A DNA stretch of 13,972 nt from Propionibacterium sp. (GCA_012514785.1 JAAYZP010000184.1:1-13972); one strand, 5' to 3'; positions 7,581 through 13,972 are shown, counted from the first letter of the stretch. Notes: generated by a model not told the origin, from the letters alone. Program-made: numbers and translations.

Positions 7581-8488
7581 GGCGGACATGCCGGGCATCG
7601 ATGACGTCGCCCCCGCCAATCATGCAGCTCGAGGCAGTCCGCTACCTGCCGCGCCGTCCGGCACGGGGTGTCCGCCATGTCCTGCCAGCCGTAGCGCAAC
7701 GTCAGCAGGTTGCGTTGCAAGGCGTGCTCATTGTCGCGATAGCGGTCGCGGGCTTCGTCGGCGTGGAAGCGTTCGCCGTCGAGTTCGACGATGAACCCTT
7801 CGTAGAGCGCATCCACGCGCCCGCCTTCCAAGCGCACCTGGCGCTGTGCCGCCGGCAGCCCGTGCGGCGCGAGGACGCGGCGGGCGAACAACCACTCCAG
7901 CACGCTCTCGATCCCGGCCGACGACGCCTCGCAGAGCGACTGGACCACACGCCGGTGGCGCTGCCGGGGCCGCGCGTCGAGGGTATCCACGATGCGCCCG
8001 GGCAGCGTCAGCTGCTGGGCCAGCGCCCGCGTGACGGCGGCCACGACGTCGTGCTCCCGCCCGCACCGGGAAGCGAAGTCCAGCAGGCTATCCTCGACCG
8101 CGGTCGGCGGCGGGTTGCCCCGTGCTGCACGCGCACCGCAACGGAAGGCGACCCGACCGATCGGCGTCGAGAAGTCCTCCCTCGCCGAAGGCGACCAGAC
8201 GTCGATCGTCCGCGGGACATCCGGGAGCACGCCGTGCAGGAACAGCGCGGCCGCACCACCCGCGACGCCACCTGCCCCCGCCCGGAGCAGGCCGGCCCAC
8301 AGCACCGAGTGCCAGCTGGGCGGCGTCGTCGCGTAGAGTCCTTCGGCGACGCGAATCCAATCCTGGCTCCACCGGTGGATCACCCTGCGGGTGATGCCGG
8401 CGTCGAGGAGTTGCCGCACGGCGACCACACCTGCCTGGCTGGCGGACAGGGATTCGACGTGCGGGGGCACAAGGGTTCTGGGGCGCAT
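7562..8488 (-). CDS. AbiEi-like winged-helix / DUF559 (PD-(D/E)xK nuclease-like) protein
   Basis: In the 308-residue product, residues 15-55 (SASQAGVVAVRQLLDAG ... WIRVAEGLYATT) look like the winged-helix N-terminal domain of AbiEi-type antitoxin proteins. A helical middle follows. Residues 190-290 resemble DUF559, a very-short-patch-repair-like restriction-fold domain: Glu194/Glu198, then Asp226 and Glu235-x-Asp237 in RVDALYEGFIVELDG. These match a PD-(D/E)xK metal site, so nuclease activity is plausible but unproven. Such proteins are common and mostly uncharacterised in Actinomycetota, and no AbiEii toxin partner sits beside it. The ATG start has a weak AGGA about nine bases upstream. The last residues (TPGS) and the stop codon are supplied by palindrome copy 1, so the C terminus was probably reshaped when the gene or repeat arrived. 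It stands alone between palindrome copies 1 and 2. Confidence 0.8.
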   Translation of the reverse strand: MRPRTLVPPHVESLSASQAGVVAVRQLLDAGITRRVIHRWSQDWIRVAEGLYATTPPSWHSVLWAGLLRAGAGGVAGGAAALFLHGVLPDVPRTIDVWSPSAREDFSTPIGRVAFRCGARAARGNPPPTAVEDSLLDFASRCGREHDVVAAVTRALAQQLTLPGRIVDTLDARPRQRHRRVVQSLCEASSAGIESVLEWLFARRVLAPHGLPAAQRQVRLEGGRVDALYEGFIVELDGERFHADEARDRYRDNEHALQRNLLTLRYGWQDMADTPCRTARQVADCLELHDWRGRRHRCPACPPFTPGS

Positions 8489-8556
8489 GTCGTCGATCCT
8501 GCTCGACGAAGTCGCTGGAAGGAATGGACTACAACACGTAGGACAACACTATTTGT

Positions 8557-8606
8557 GATCAGACCCGGAAGTTGCACCGTAGTCGGTACAACTTCCGGGA
8601 GTGATC
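8557..8606 (-). repeat. Palindromic repeat, copy 2 (opposite orientation, end of the ABC operon)
   Basis: The arms are GATCAGACCCGGAAGTTG and CAACTTCCGGGAGTGATC, with two mismatches in the outer stem. The core reads ACCG TAGT CGGT, the reverse complement of the other copies, so this copy is inverted. It lies 11 bases after the stop of the last ABC-operon gene and 69 bases upstream of the AbiEi/DUF559-like start. The bases just outside (GATCGACCG) match those outside copy 4. Confidence 0.9.
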
Positions 8607-8617
8607 GACCGGCTCGC

Positions 8618-9307
8618 TCAACCGACGACGCTCCGCGCCCCGGCGGCGCTGCGGTAGTAGGCGAAGAGGCAGACGACGAGCGCCCCGGTCGCGATTGCCA
8701 CGTCGGATTCCGACGGCGCCAAGGGCACGCCCTCGCCGGAGACGCTGGCCAGCACGTTCCACCCCAAGTGCCCTTGCGCCACCAGCAACGCCGCGAACCA
8801 CAGGATCGAACTAACGGGCCCGAACGTTCGCCCGACCAACGCCGTGGTGAGGCAGGCCAGCGCCAGCACGGCGACGATGTTGCAGCCGAACGCGACGAAG
8901 TAGCCGGGTGGCGCCAAGTCAGCCAACAGCCGGGGGTCGGTGAACACCGAACCCGCGGGCATGAAAGCGACGTAGAGGTCGGTTACGCTCCATAACCACC
9001 GCACGAGCAAGGGCAGGAAGGCGAATAGTGCGACGATCAGCCCCGCGGCCAAGGTGCCGAGGGCGGCGAGGGGGCGCGGCGACTGGAGCTCCACCCAGTC
9101 GAGGCGGGGCTGGATCCCGAATAGCGCCGTCGCCCCTCCGATGATGGTCAACAGTTCGTGCATCTGCACGTACCGTGGCTCGTTGATGGGTGCCCACGGG
9201 CCGTCGAAGGGCAGCCACCACCACAGATAGAGCGCGGCGGTCGTCAACACCACCGACGAGGCGGTCAGCCACAGGGAGCGCCCACCCGCCCAGCGCCCCA
9301 GCGTCAC
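8618..9307 (-). CDS. Integral membrane protein, ABC-2-type permease subunit (predicted)
   Basis: The 229-residue product is largely hydrophobic, with about six membrane segments. The first, SLWLTASSVVLTTAALYLWWWL, is near residues 11-32; others fall near 60, 85-105, 140-165, 170-190 and 205-225. No enzyme motif is seen. The GTG start at 9307 overlaps the stop of the preceding permease gene (GTGA), so it is preferred over an ATG at 9367 lying inside that gene. As the third gene of an ATPase-permease-membrane-protein operon, it is most likely the second transmembrane subunit of the same exporter. The sequence by itself does not identify a transporter family or substrate. The palindrome copy downstream probably marks the operon end. 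Confidence 0.75.
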   Translation of the reverse strand: MTLGRWAGGRSLWLTASSVVLTTAALYLWWWLPFDGPWAPINEPRYVQMHELLTIIGGATALFGIQPRLDWVELQSPRPLAALGTLAAGLIVALFAFLPLLVRWLWSVTDLYVAFMPAGSVFTDPRLLADLAPPGYFVAFGCNIVAVLALACLTTALVGRTFGPVSSILWFAALLVAQGHLGWNVLASVSGEGVPLAPSESDVAIATGALVVCLFAYYRSAAGARSVVG

Positions 9308-10659
9308 GGGAGGTCCGCCGTCGTCAACGCACACGCGGCGATGGGCCCACGCCGTAGGCCGAACCACTCCGCGAACTCCTGATCGCTGAGTGTCGCTAGT
9401 TGGGTTGCCGCTTCCTCGTTCCAGACCCCAGTCTCGTCGAGCCGCCCCGAGTAGGCGGAGCGCAACTCCGCCGTAGGGGAGGATTGGGCAGCGCGGAGCA
9501 GCAGTTGATGCGTCAGCACTTCCGCCAGTGCGGAGCTACGTTCGTCGCGGCAGTCGACGCCGAGGCCGCTCAGCATCGCCGCCGCCGAAGTGAGTTCGAC
9601 ATCGAGCCATTCTGCGGCGTCGCGCCTCATGCGGCCCACAGTTAACACGTCGTCCGGTCCGGGCCCTGTCACCGCCGCGCCTGCCAGATCCTGGGTGATG
9701 GTGAAGGGTACTGCTTCATCCGTCTGGGTCAGTCGTATGAGCGGTGCGAATGCCTCGGCGATGAACCCCCGATGCGGGTCGTCGATCTGGTAGACGCAGA
9801 TGTTGAGCCGATCGTGGGCCTCGCACCGCACCTGATCCCCGGGATCCTCCTCGACGAGGATCGGCTGCTGATATCCCACCACGGCAGTGACCGCCAGCGG
9901 GAGCGCCAGCCAGCTGAGACTCACGAGCCCACGAGGTTGCGCCGCCGCCCTCCAGTCCGCCAAACCCGTCGTGATCTTCACGGCGACGATCCACACCAAG
10001 CCAAAGTAGAGGATTCGCAACAACTCCACCTGCCAAGCGAGCATCTCACCTCGGGCCGGAAGTCCCACAGACCATACATAGGCCGTGCTCATGATGGAAA
10101 CGGGACGGTTCGCCAGGAGCTGGTCGTTGATCACGAAAGCCGGTAGCAGGGTCACCAACACCACCAGCAGCGGCGCTACCAGCAAACCCAGTCGCTGTCC
10201 GGTGAGCGCCGCGGCGCATGCCGCCACTGGCAGGAGCGAGGCCAGAGCAACCAGCACCGCCGCGAACGAGACCAGATCCGGCGCTGTCCAATACTGCGTG
10301 GTCAGCATAACCACGACGACAGGTGCCGTGCCGAGGAGCGCGCCCAGCAGCGTTGCGGCTGAGAGCGCACCGAGTTGCCGGACGACGATGGCAGCGCGGG
10401 GCCGCCCGGGCGCCGGGCCGACGAGGACCGAATCCGGAGCGTGGACCCGCATGATCCACACGGCCAGCCACCCGAGGGGCAGGGACCAGTACGGCAGCTG
10501 GGTTTTCAGACTCCGCACGAGATCCCGCATATCGGAGGCAGCGAACGAACTCGTGAAGAACTCGATGTTCATCGCGAACGCTAGGGTCGCCGCCCCGAGG
10601 CTGACAGCGAGGAGCATCCGCAAGCTGTAGGGCTGCAGCCGGGAGATAGCGGAGATCAT
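9304..10659 (-). CDS. ABC transporter permease with C-terminal extracytoplasmic domain (predicted)
   Basis: The 451-residue product has about six membrane segments in its first 265 residues, the last being LSWLALPLAVTAVVGY. A soluble stretch of about 185 residues follows, starting VRCEAHDRLNICVYQ, with Cys279 and Cys288. A similar 'C-x8-C plus Val/Pro' pattern occurs after the last helix of other uncharacterised actinobacterial permeases; this is from memory, not a search. The soluble part probably faces outside and could bind a substrate or sense a ligand. The ATG start overlaps the ATPase stop (ATGA), and the stop overlaps the next gene (GTGA), so all three genes are translationally coupled. 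The function is inferred mainly from the operon. Confidence 0.8.
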   Translation of the reverse strand: MISAISRLQPYSLRMLLAVSLGAATLAFAMNIEFFTSSFAASDMRDLVRSLKTQLPYWSLPLGWLAVWIMRVHAPDSVLVGPAPGRPRAAIVVRQLGALSAATLLGALLGTAPVVVVMLTTQYWTAPDLVSFAAVLVALASLLPVAACAAALTGQRLGLLVAPLLVVLVTLLPAFVINDQLLANRPVSIMSTAYVWSVGLPARGEMLAWQVELLRILYFGLVWIVAVKITTGLADWRAAAQPRGLVSLSWLALPLAVTAVVGYQQPILVEEDPGDQVRCEAHDRLNICVYQIDDPHRGFIAEAFAPLIRLTQTDEAVPFTITQDLAGAAVTGPGPDDVLTVGRMRRDAAEWLDVELTSAAAMLSGLGVDCRDERSSALAEVLTHQLLLRAAQSSPTAELRSAYSGRLDETGVWNEEAATQLATLSDQEFAEWFGLRRGPIAACALTTADLP

Positions 10660-11420
10660 CGAGGGTCTTGTCCCGCCGCCTGGACCGCGTGGTAGCCGGC
10701 CTCCAGCGGTGAGGCGTGCTGGTCGGCAAGTGTCGCACCCAAGTCCCGGAGCTCGTCGAGGCTGCCGGTGAACCGCACCTCGCCTTCACGCATGACCACC
10801 ACTTGGTCCGCGACGGTCGCCAGATCCTCGACGAGGTGCGTCGAGATCAGCACCACTGACTGTTCAGATGCCTGGACTATGGTGCGGCGCAACTGCTGCC
10901 GCTGCACCGGATCGAGACCCACCGTCGGTTCGTCGAGTACGAGAACCGGGGGCCGGTGCACCATCGCGCAGGCCAGGCCGAGGCGTTGGCGCATCCCGCC
11001 CGAGAGCGCTCTGGCTCTGTCGCTCGCGCGATCGGCGAGATCCACCGTCGCCAGCACGTCGTCAACCGCTCCATCGAGGCTGGGCCCGGACAACCCCTGG
11101 GCCCAGGCCGCGTACTCCACGTTGCGCCTGAGGGTCGACCACTCCATCAACTCGAAGCGCTGGGGCAGGTAGCCGACGAGTCGCCTCACGTCGACGGCGT
11201 TCTTACGCGTCCATGCCAGCTCCCCGTGGCGGATAGTGCCCCGCTGGAGCGGCAATGCGGTGGCCAAGAGCTTCATCAACGTCGTCTTTCCTGCACCGTT
11301 CGGGCCCAGCAGCCCCGTGACGCCGACGGGCAACGTCAACGATGCGTCGGCCAGGCCCTGGCGTTTCCCGTACTGATGGGAGACCGCCAACACCTCGACG
11401 TCCGTCAGACAAGCTGCCAC
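10656..11420 (-). CDS. ABC transporter ATP-binding protein
   Basis: The 254-residue product is a complete single nucleotide-binding domain. It has Walker A GPNGAGKTT (39-47), a Q-loop in YLPQ, signature LSGGMRQRL, Walker B VLVLDEPTVGLDP and an H-loop in STHLVED. It would power the two membrane proteins encoded directly downstream. The overall form resembles ATPases of ABC-2-type exporters used for antimicrobial peptide resistance, lipid or antibiotic export. The GTG start has AAGGGAG six bases upstream. It is the first gene of the operon. A likely promoter and a candidate activator dyad lie 50-96 bases upstream, and a histidine kinase/response regulator pair is the next unit, so regulation by that pair is likely. 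Confidence 0.93.
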   Translation of the reverse strand: MAACLTDVEVLAVSHQYGKRQGLADASLTLPVGVTGLLGPNGAGKTTLMKLLATALPLQRGTIRHGELAWTRKNAVDVRRLVGYLPQRFELMEWSTLRRNVEYAAWAQGLSGPSLDGAVDDVLATVDLADRASDRARALSGGMRQRLGLACAMVHRPPVLVLDEPTVGLDPVQRQQLRRTIVQASEQSVVLISTHLVEDLATVADQVVVMREGEVRFTGSLDELRDLGATLADQHASPLEAGYHAVQAAGQDPR

Positions 11421-11469
11421 GAGAGGCTCCCTTCGAGTGAGCGGACAAGACGGACCCTCACGCCAACGA

Positions 11470-11516
11470 AGTTTAGAGGTGGCGTTGCAGCAGGGCTATC
11501 CCCCGATGGGGCCATA
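11470..11516 (-). promoter_or_regulatory. Candidate promoter and activator dyad of the ABC transporter operon
   Basis: On the minus strand TAAACT (11475-11470) fits a TAnnnT -10 box and would start transcription near 11463. No good -35 is present. In its place is an imperfect 20-bp dyad at 11497-11516, with arms TATnnCCC and GGGnnATA; 14 of 20 positions are symmetrical. It is centred about 43 bases before the predicted start, the position used by activators that overlap the -35. The NarL-type regulator encoded next door is the obvious candidate ligand. A GGGATAGCC 9-mer from this site recurs in the leader of the histidine kinase gene (13600-13608). Confidence 0.4.
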
Positions 11517-11542
11517 TCCTCAGGTGAATCTGCACGCTGACG

Positions 11543-11592
11543 GATCACTCCCGAAAGTTGTACCGACTACGGTTCAACTTCCGGGAGTGATC
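11543..11592 (+). repeat. Palindromic repeat, copy 3 (between the ABC and two-component units)
   Basis: The arms are GATCACTCCCGAAAGTTG and CAACTTCCGGGAGTGATC, with one mismatch at 11554. The core ACCG ACTA CGGT is identical to copies 1 and 4. It is followed directly by the decayed yhhQ 3' end, just as copy 4 is followed by the intact one, so the two were copied together. Confidence 0.92.
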
Positions 11593-11730
11593 GGCCATCG
11601 ACGAGGACCCGGGCCTGGGAGCCGGACGGCAGGCGGGTTCGCGGCGCTTGACGAACGCCACCATGCAGAACACGACGATGTCCGCTGGGCTGGCCCACAG
11701 CCAGCCGGATGCTGAGGTCCTCGCGTCGTC
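11593..11730 (-). pseudogene. Decayed duplicate of the yhhQ 3' end
   Basis: Bases 11593-11685 align with the yhhQ 3' end (13685-13750 joined to 13862-13888), with about 12 differences over some 90 bases by eye. Exactly 111 bp (37 codons) are missing. The junction is GAACGC at 11653-11658, a hexamer found at both edges of the lost segment in the intact gene (13745-13750 and 13856-13861), so the deletion went through a short direct repeat. The remnant reads ADIVVFCMVAF joined to VKRREPA. The TAG stop has become AGG, and a reading-frame change breaks similarity upstream of ADIVV. Weak similarity continues to about 11730. It is not expected to encode anything. Confidence 0.85.
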
Positions 11731-11824
11731 GTTCGACGGATGCGCGCGCAAGGTTGGCGACGGAGAGCGCAGCCAAGCTCAGTGCACGCCAAGTTCGCGC
11801 GATTGGCCGTTTTGTCTCTTTCCT
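11731..11824 (-). other. Spacer downstream of the response regulator; imperfect inverted repeat
   Basis: No gene is seen here. An imperfect inverted repeat pairs 11745-11758 (CGCGCAAGGTTGGC) with 11788-11801 (GCCAAGTTCGCGCG) around a 29-base loop. It could act as a weak terminator after the two-component operon, but there is no U-run on that strand. Part of this stretch may be further eroded yhhQ sequence. Confidence 0.35.
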
Positions 11825-12475
11825 TCAGCCGATGACCCCGGTGCGGATGCCCCACATCGCGGCACCCATCCGATCGGGGACTTCCAGCTTGCGGAGGATC
11901 GCGGAGACGTGATTCTTCACCGTCTCCCTGGAGATCTGCATGCGTCGGGCGATCTGGTCGTTGGTGAAGGACTGTGACAGCAGTTGCAGCACTTCATGCT
12001 CGCGATCGGTGAGGGGCGATCGTTCAGGGGCTGAGGACGGTGTGGTCTCGACGTGGAGTGGGACGGCGGTTGAGAGGGGGCGGAGCCCGCTGGCTGCTGC
12101 CCTCAGCCCGAGGGCGATGCTCTCCGGGGGATCGGTCTTGACCAGATAGCCGAGCGCTCCGGCAGCGAGCGCGGTCGACATGGAGTGGGGGTCGTCGACC
12201 GAGGTGAGCATGACCACCTTCAGGGCGGTGAACTCGCTGAGGAGCATCTTGGTCAGTCGGTGGCCGTCGGTGCCGGGCATTCGCACGTCGATGGCCACGA
12301 CGTCGGGGAGTGTGGCGGATCGGCGCAGTGTGGTCACCGCCTCGCTGGCCCCGGCAGCTGTCCACAGCACTCTGAGCCCAGCGTCCTGCAACAGTTGGTC
12401 GAGGTATGTGCGCACCAACGGATCGTCATCGACGAGCGCCACCGTCAATGACTCGTCGGTCAGATTCCTAGGCAT
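11825..12475 (-). CDS. NarL/FixJ-family response regulator (LuxR-type HTH)
   Basis: The 216-residue product has a receiver domain with acidic pocket Asp16-Asp18, phosphoacceptor Asp63 in VVAIDVRMPG, Thr91 and Lys113, all at family positions. A C-terminal LuxR-type helix-turn-helix follows (about 155-216; LTDREHEVLQLL ... SRETVKNHVSAILRKL). It should be phosphorylated by the kinase encoded just upstream and then dimerise on DNA. The ATG start lies inside the last codons of the kinase gene, an 8-base overlap, so the two are co-translated. The likely target is the ABC operon 405 bases downstream, from context and from the dyad at its promoter, or its own operon. Nothing key is missing. Confidence 0.94.
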   Translation of the reverse strand: MPRNLTDESLTVALVDDDPLVRTYLDQLLQDAGLRVLWTAAGASEAVTTLRRSATLPDVVAIDVRMPGTDGHRLTKMLLSEFTALKVVMLTSVDDPHSMSTALAAGALGYLVKTDPPESIALGLRAAASGLRPLSTAVPLHVETTPSSAPERSPLTDREHEVLQLLSQSFTNDQIARRMQISRETVKNHVSAILRKLEVPDRMGAAMWGIRTGVIG

Positions 12476-13592
12476 GGGCTACGGCGTTGATGGGGAGTGT
12501 CACGCGAAGCCCGAATTGGTCGTCTTCCGCGGTGATGCTGACGTGTCCACCCAGCGCTTGCACTCGTTGGTGCATCCCGGTCAGGCCCAATCCACGCTGA
12601 TCGGGTACGTGCTCTGGGGTATTCAATGGGCGTTCGTTCAACCAGGTGAGTTCCACGCTGTCGACTCGCGTGGTGATCGCCATCGCCACGCGGCTCTGCG
12701 GGGATGCATGGGTGCAGATGTTGGCTGTAGCTTCGCGAATCACCCGCTCGGTTTCCCGAGCCAACGGCGGTGGAAGATCGGGTAGCGTGCCTGCCGAATC
12801 GGCCACGTCGAAACCCGCCGAGCGCAGAGTTTGGACCGCGGCCAGCCACGCTTGCTGCACGGAGTTGGGGTGTGATGGGGAGCACTCGTCGGGGCTTGGG
12901 TTGATCACCGCGCGGAGTTCGGTGGCGCCGGCCGAGGTGATCTCGATCATTGTGCGGAGGTCCTCACGCACCCCGTCGGGCAGATCCGGACGTCGATACA
13001 GACTCCGGGCGACGACCAGCGCCTGCGAGAGTCGAGCACCGGCGGAGTCGTGAATAGCCTCGTGCAGCCGGGTCCGCTGCAGCGTCGACTCCAAGTCTCT
13101 TGCCAGGGCAGCCATTCGGCTTCCTGCAAAGGCAAGGCGGATGAACTGGCCCAACAAGGTAAGCGTTGCGAGGTGCACTGTGCTGGATACCACGTCTGAC
13201 GCTGACGCATCGTTGAGGAAGACTTCGACCAGGAGAAGGGTGCACGTGACCGTCACAGCTGCCCAGGTTGGACGCCGAGAGTTGGCGTCCACACACACGG
13301 CATATGCACCGAACCACGCGGCTCCGTAGTAAGGCACGGAAGAGATCAGCGGCACGGTGGCAAAGACGGCGACAAAGAGCAATGACCAGATGGCTGGACG
13401 CCTGCTCCAGGCCACGACTACCACCAGTGCTGCCAAGCCTGCGAGCCATACCGGTTCTCCGGCGAACTGCTCACCCTGGAGGTAGGTGCCCCACCCAGCC
13501 CAGCCCATGAATGCAACCATGAGCAGCAACAAAGCCCGACGAACCCAGACCCATCCAGGCCAGTCGGGTCGAAACTCGGCTCGCAACCCCAT
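12468..13592 (-). CDS. Sensor histidine kinase, DesK/NarX-like (HisKA_3)
   Basis: The 374-residue product has about five membrane segments in residues 18-155 with short loops, so any signal is probably read in or near the membrane. A short helical region leads to the HisKA_3 dimerisation domain, with phosphoacceptor His181 in RLHEAIHDSAGARL. The ATPase domain follows, with N-box Glu287, Asn291 and His295 (EATANICTHA) and G-box RGLGLTGMHQRV near residue 340. This is the usual partner form for NarL-type regulators. The ATG start is 43 bases from palindrome copy 4; an AAGGGA lies about 12 bases upstream, and a TAGGAT -10-like box is at 13623-13628. Such pairs next to ABC exporters commonly respond to envelope stress or antimicrobials; the ligand here is unknown. 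Confidence 0.93.
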   Translation of the reverse strand: MGLRAEFRPDWPGWVWVRRALLLLMVAFMGWAGWGTYLQGEQFAGEPVWLAGLAALVVVVAWSRRPAIWSLLFVAVFATVPLISSVPYYGAAWFGAYAVCVDANSRRPTWAAVTVTCTLLLVEVFLNDASASDVVSSTVHLATLTLLGQFIRLAFAGSRMAALARDLESTLQRTRLHEAIHDSAGARLSQALVVARSLYRRPDLPDGVREDLRTMIEITSAGATELRAVINPSPDECSPSHPNSVQQAWLAAVQTLRSAGFDVADSAGTLPDLPPPLARETERVIREATANICTHASPQSRVAMAITTRVDSVELTWLNERPLNTPEHVPDQRGLGLTGMHQRVQALGGHVSITAEDDQFGLRVTLPINAVAHA

Positions 13593-13634
13593 GGCGTCAG
13601 GCTATCCCTTGGCCAGCTGACAATCCTAACCACG

Positions 13635-13684
13635 GATCACTCCCGGAAGTTGTACCGACTACGGTTCAACTTCCGGGAGTGATC
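13635..13684 (+). repeat. Palindromic repeat, copy 4 (after yhhQ); best-preserved copy
   Basis: The 18-bp arms GATCACTCCCGGAAGTTG (13635-13652) and CAACTTCCGGGAGTGATC (13667-13684) pair perfectly. A T-T mismatch, the 4-bp inner stem ACCG/CGGT and the loop ACTA follow. It begins 21 bases after the yhhQ stop in the direction of transcription and ends 43 bases before the histidine kinase start. The strong hairpin could terminate yhhQ transcripts, but no U-run follows. Confidence 0.93.
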
Positions 13685-13705
13685 GACCGTCGACGAGGAC
13701 CCGGG

Positions 13706-13972
13706 CTACTCGACCGGACGGTACGCGGGTTCGCGGCGCTTGACGAACGCGACGGCCCGGTAGGTCAGCGGCAGCACCAGCACCTCGACGAGCACCTTGT
13801 AGACGTAGCCCACCAGGATGTAGTTGACCATGTTGGCGCCGGTGAGCACGCCGTAGAACGCCACCATGCAGAACACGACGGTGTCCGCCGCCTGCCCCAC
13901 CAGCGTCGAGCCGAGCAGCCGCACCCACAGGCTGCCCTCCGGGGCGCGGGACTTGATCTTCACCAGGACCCA
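13706..13972 (-). CDS. yhhQ: Queuosine precursor transporter (YhhQ/VUT family), C-terminal part only
   Basis: The last 88 codons are present and the gene runs off the right edge. The sequence WVLVKIKSRAPEGSLWVR, then GSTLVGQAADTVVFCMVAFYG, then hydrophobic NYILVGYVYKVLVEVLVLPL and a basic end VKRREPAYRPVE matches the conserved C-terminal half of the YhhQ family. In that family a Gly-Ser-Thr helix and the GQ-x2-D-T motif are characteristic. These are inner-membrane importers of queuosine precursors (preQ0/preQ1, and queuine or queuosine in some species). It converges toward tgt, the only other queuosine gene in the window, which supports a salvage role. The internal GTG at 13963 is not taken as a start because similarity continues upstream of it to the edge. 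Confidence 0.9.
   Translation of the reverse strand, partial: WVLVKIKSRAPEGSLWVRLLGSTLVGQAADTVVFCMVAFYGVLTGANMVNYILVGYVYKVLVEVLVLPLTYRAVAFVKRREPAYRPVE

Noticed and set aside
8529..8552. Two direct ACAACAC repeats 12 bp apart and a PafBC/RecA-NDp-like motif upstream of the AbiEi/DUF559-like gene
   Set aside because: On the minus strand TTGTC is present, but the spacing to TAnnnT is wrong and the final T is missing. Two 7-mers alone are weak evidence.
11788..11820. GCCAA/TTGGC hairpin followed by a T-rich run on the plus strand
   Set aside because: The T-run is on the strand opposite to all nearby transcription, and the stem is only five bp.
7531..13684. Integron-like attC sites
   Set aside because: The arms lack the GTTRRRY/RYYYAAC core pair with the usual bulges, the stem is fully symmetrical, units contain multi-gene operons with promoters, and there is no tyrosine recombinase.
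7531..13684. CRISPR array
   Set aside because: There are only four repeats, 1-3 kb apart with genes between them and one inverted; no cas genes.
13963..13965. GTG as the start of a short 85-residue membrane protein
   Set aside because: The frame stays open to the window edge and the upstream residues (WVL) fit the YhhQ family, so this is an internal codon of a truncated view.

Overview
The window is high-GC DNA with Actinomycetota features: frequent GTG starts (one TTG), stop-start overlaps (GTGA, ATGA, TTGA), an hrcA-dnaJ pair behind a CIRCE operator, and a DesK/NarL-type two-component system beside an ABC-2-type exporter. Propionibacteriales is a reasonable guess, but the sequence alone does not settle the genus. 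I saw no tRNA, rRNA, CRISPR array, transposase or integrase.

Layout. (1) 1-3232, minus strand: a lipoprotein gene is translationally coupled (TTGA) to a large secreted SGNH-hydrolase/vWA/PKD/calcium-repeat protein. The large gene carries a one-base frameshift and ends in a truncated LPxTG signal. A metallo-beta-lactamase-fold gene follows and runs off the left edge. (2) 3373-7528, plus strand: CIRCE, then hrcA-dnaJ-rsmE-tgt in one tight operon, so the queuosine tRNA enzyme Tgt appears to sit under HrcA heat-shock control. (3) 7531-13684: a cargo region of three minus-strand units, namely an AbiEi/DUF559-like gene, a three-gene ABC transporter operon, and a histidine kinase/response regulator pair. 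(4) 13706 to the right edge, minus strand: the 3' end of a YhhQ-type queuosine-precursor transporter gene.

The most unusual structure is a roughly 50-bp near-perfect palindrome present four times (7531, 8557, 11543, 13635). Its stem and its central loop sequence are both conserved. The copies sit exactly at the boundaries of the units: after tgt, and on both sides of each cargo unit, the last copy lying just after yhhQ. Next to the third copy is a decayed second copy of the yhhQ 3' end. It has an exact in-frame 111-bp deletion between two GAACGC repeats and a lost stop codon. The two-component pair is therefore bracketed by direct repeats of 'palindrome plus yhhQ 3' end'.

My reading is inference: tgt and yhhQ (queuosine salvage) were once convergent neighbours separated by one palindromic terminator-like element, and accessory cassettes accumulated between them with palindrome copies at the seams. 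The kinase/regulator pair probably controls the adjacent exporter. An imperfect dyad centred near -43 of the exporter's likely promoter is a candidate activator site.
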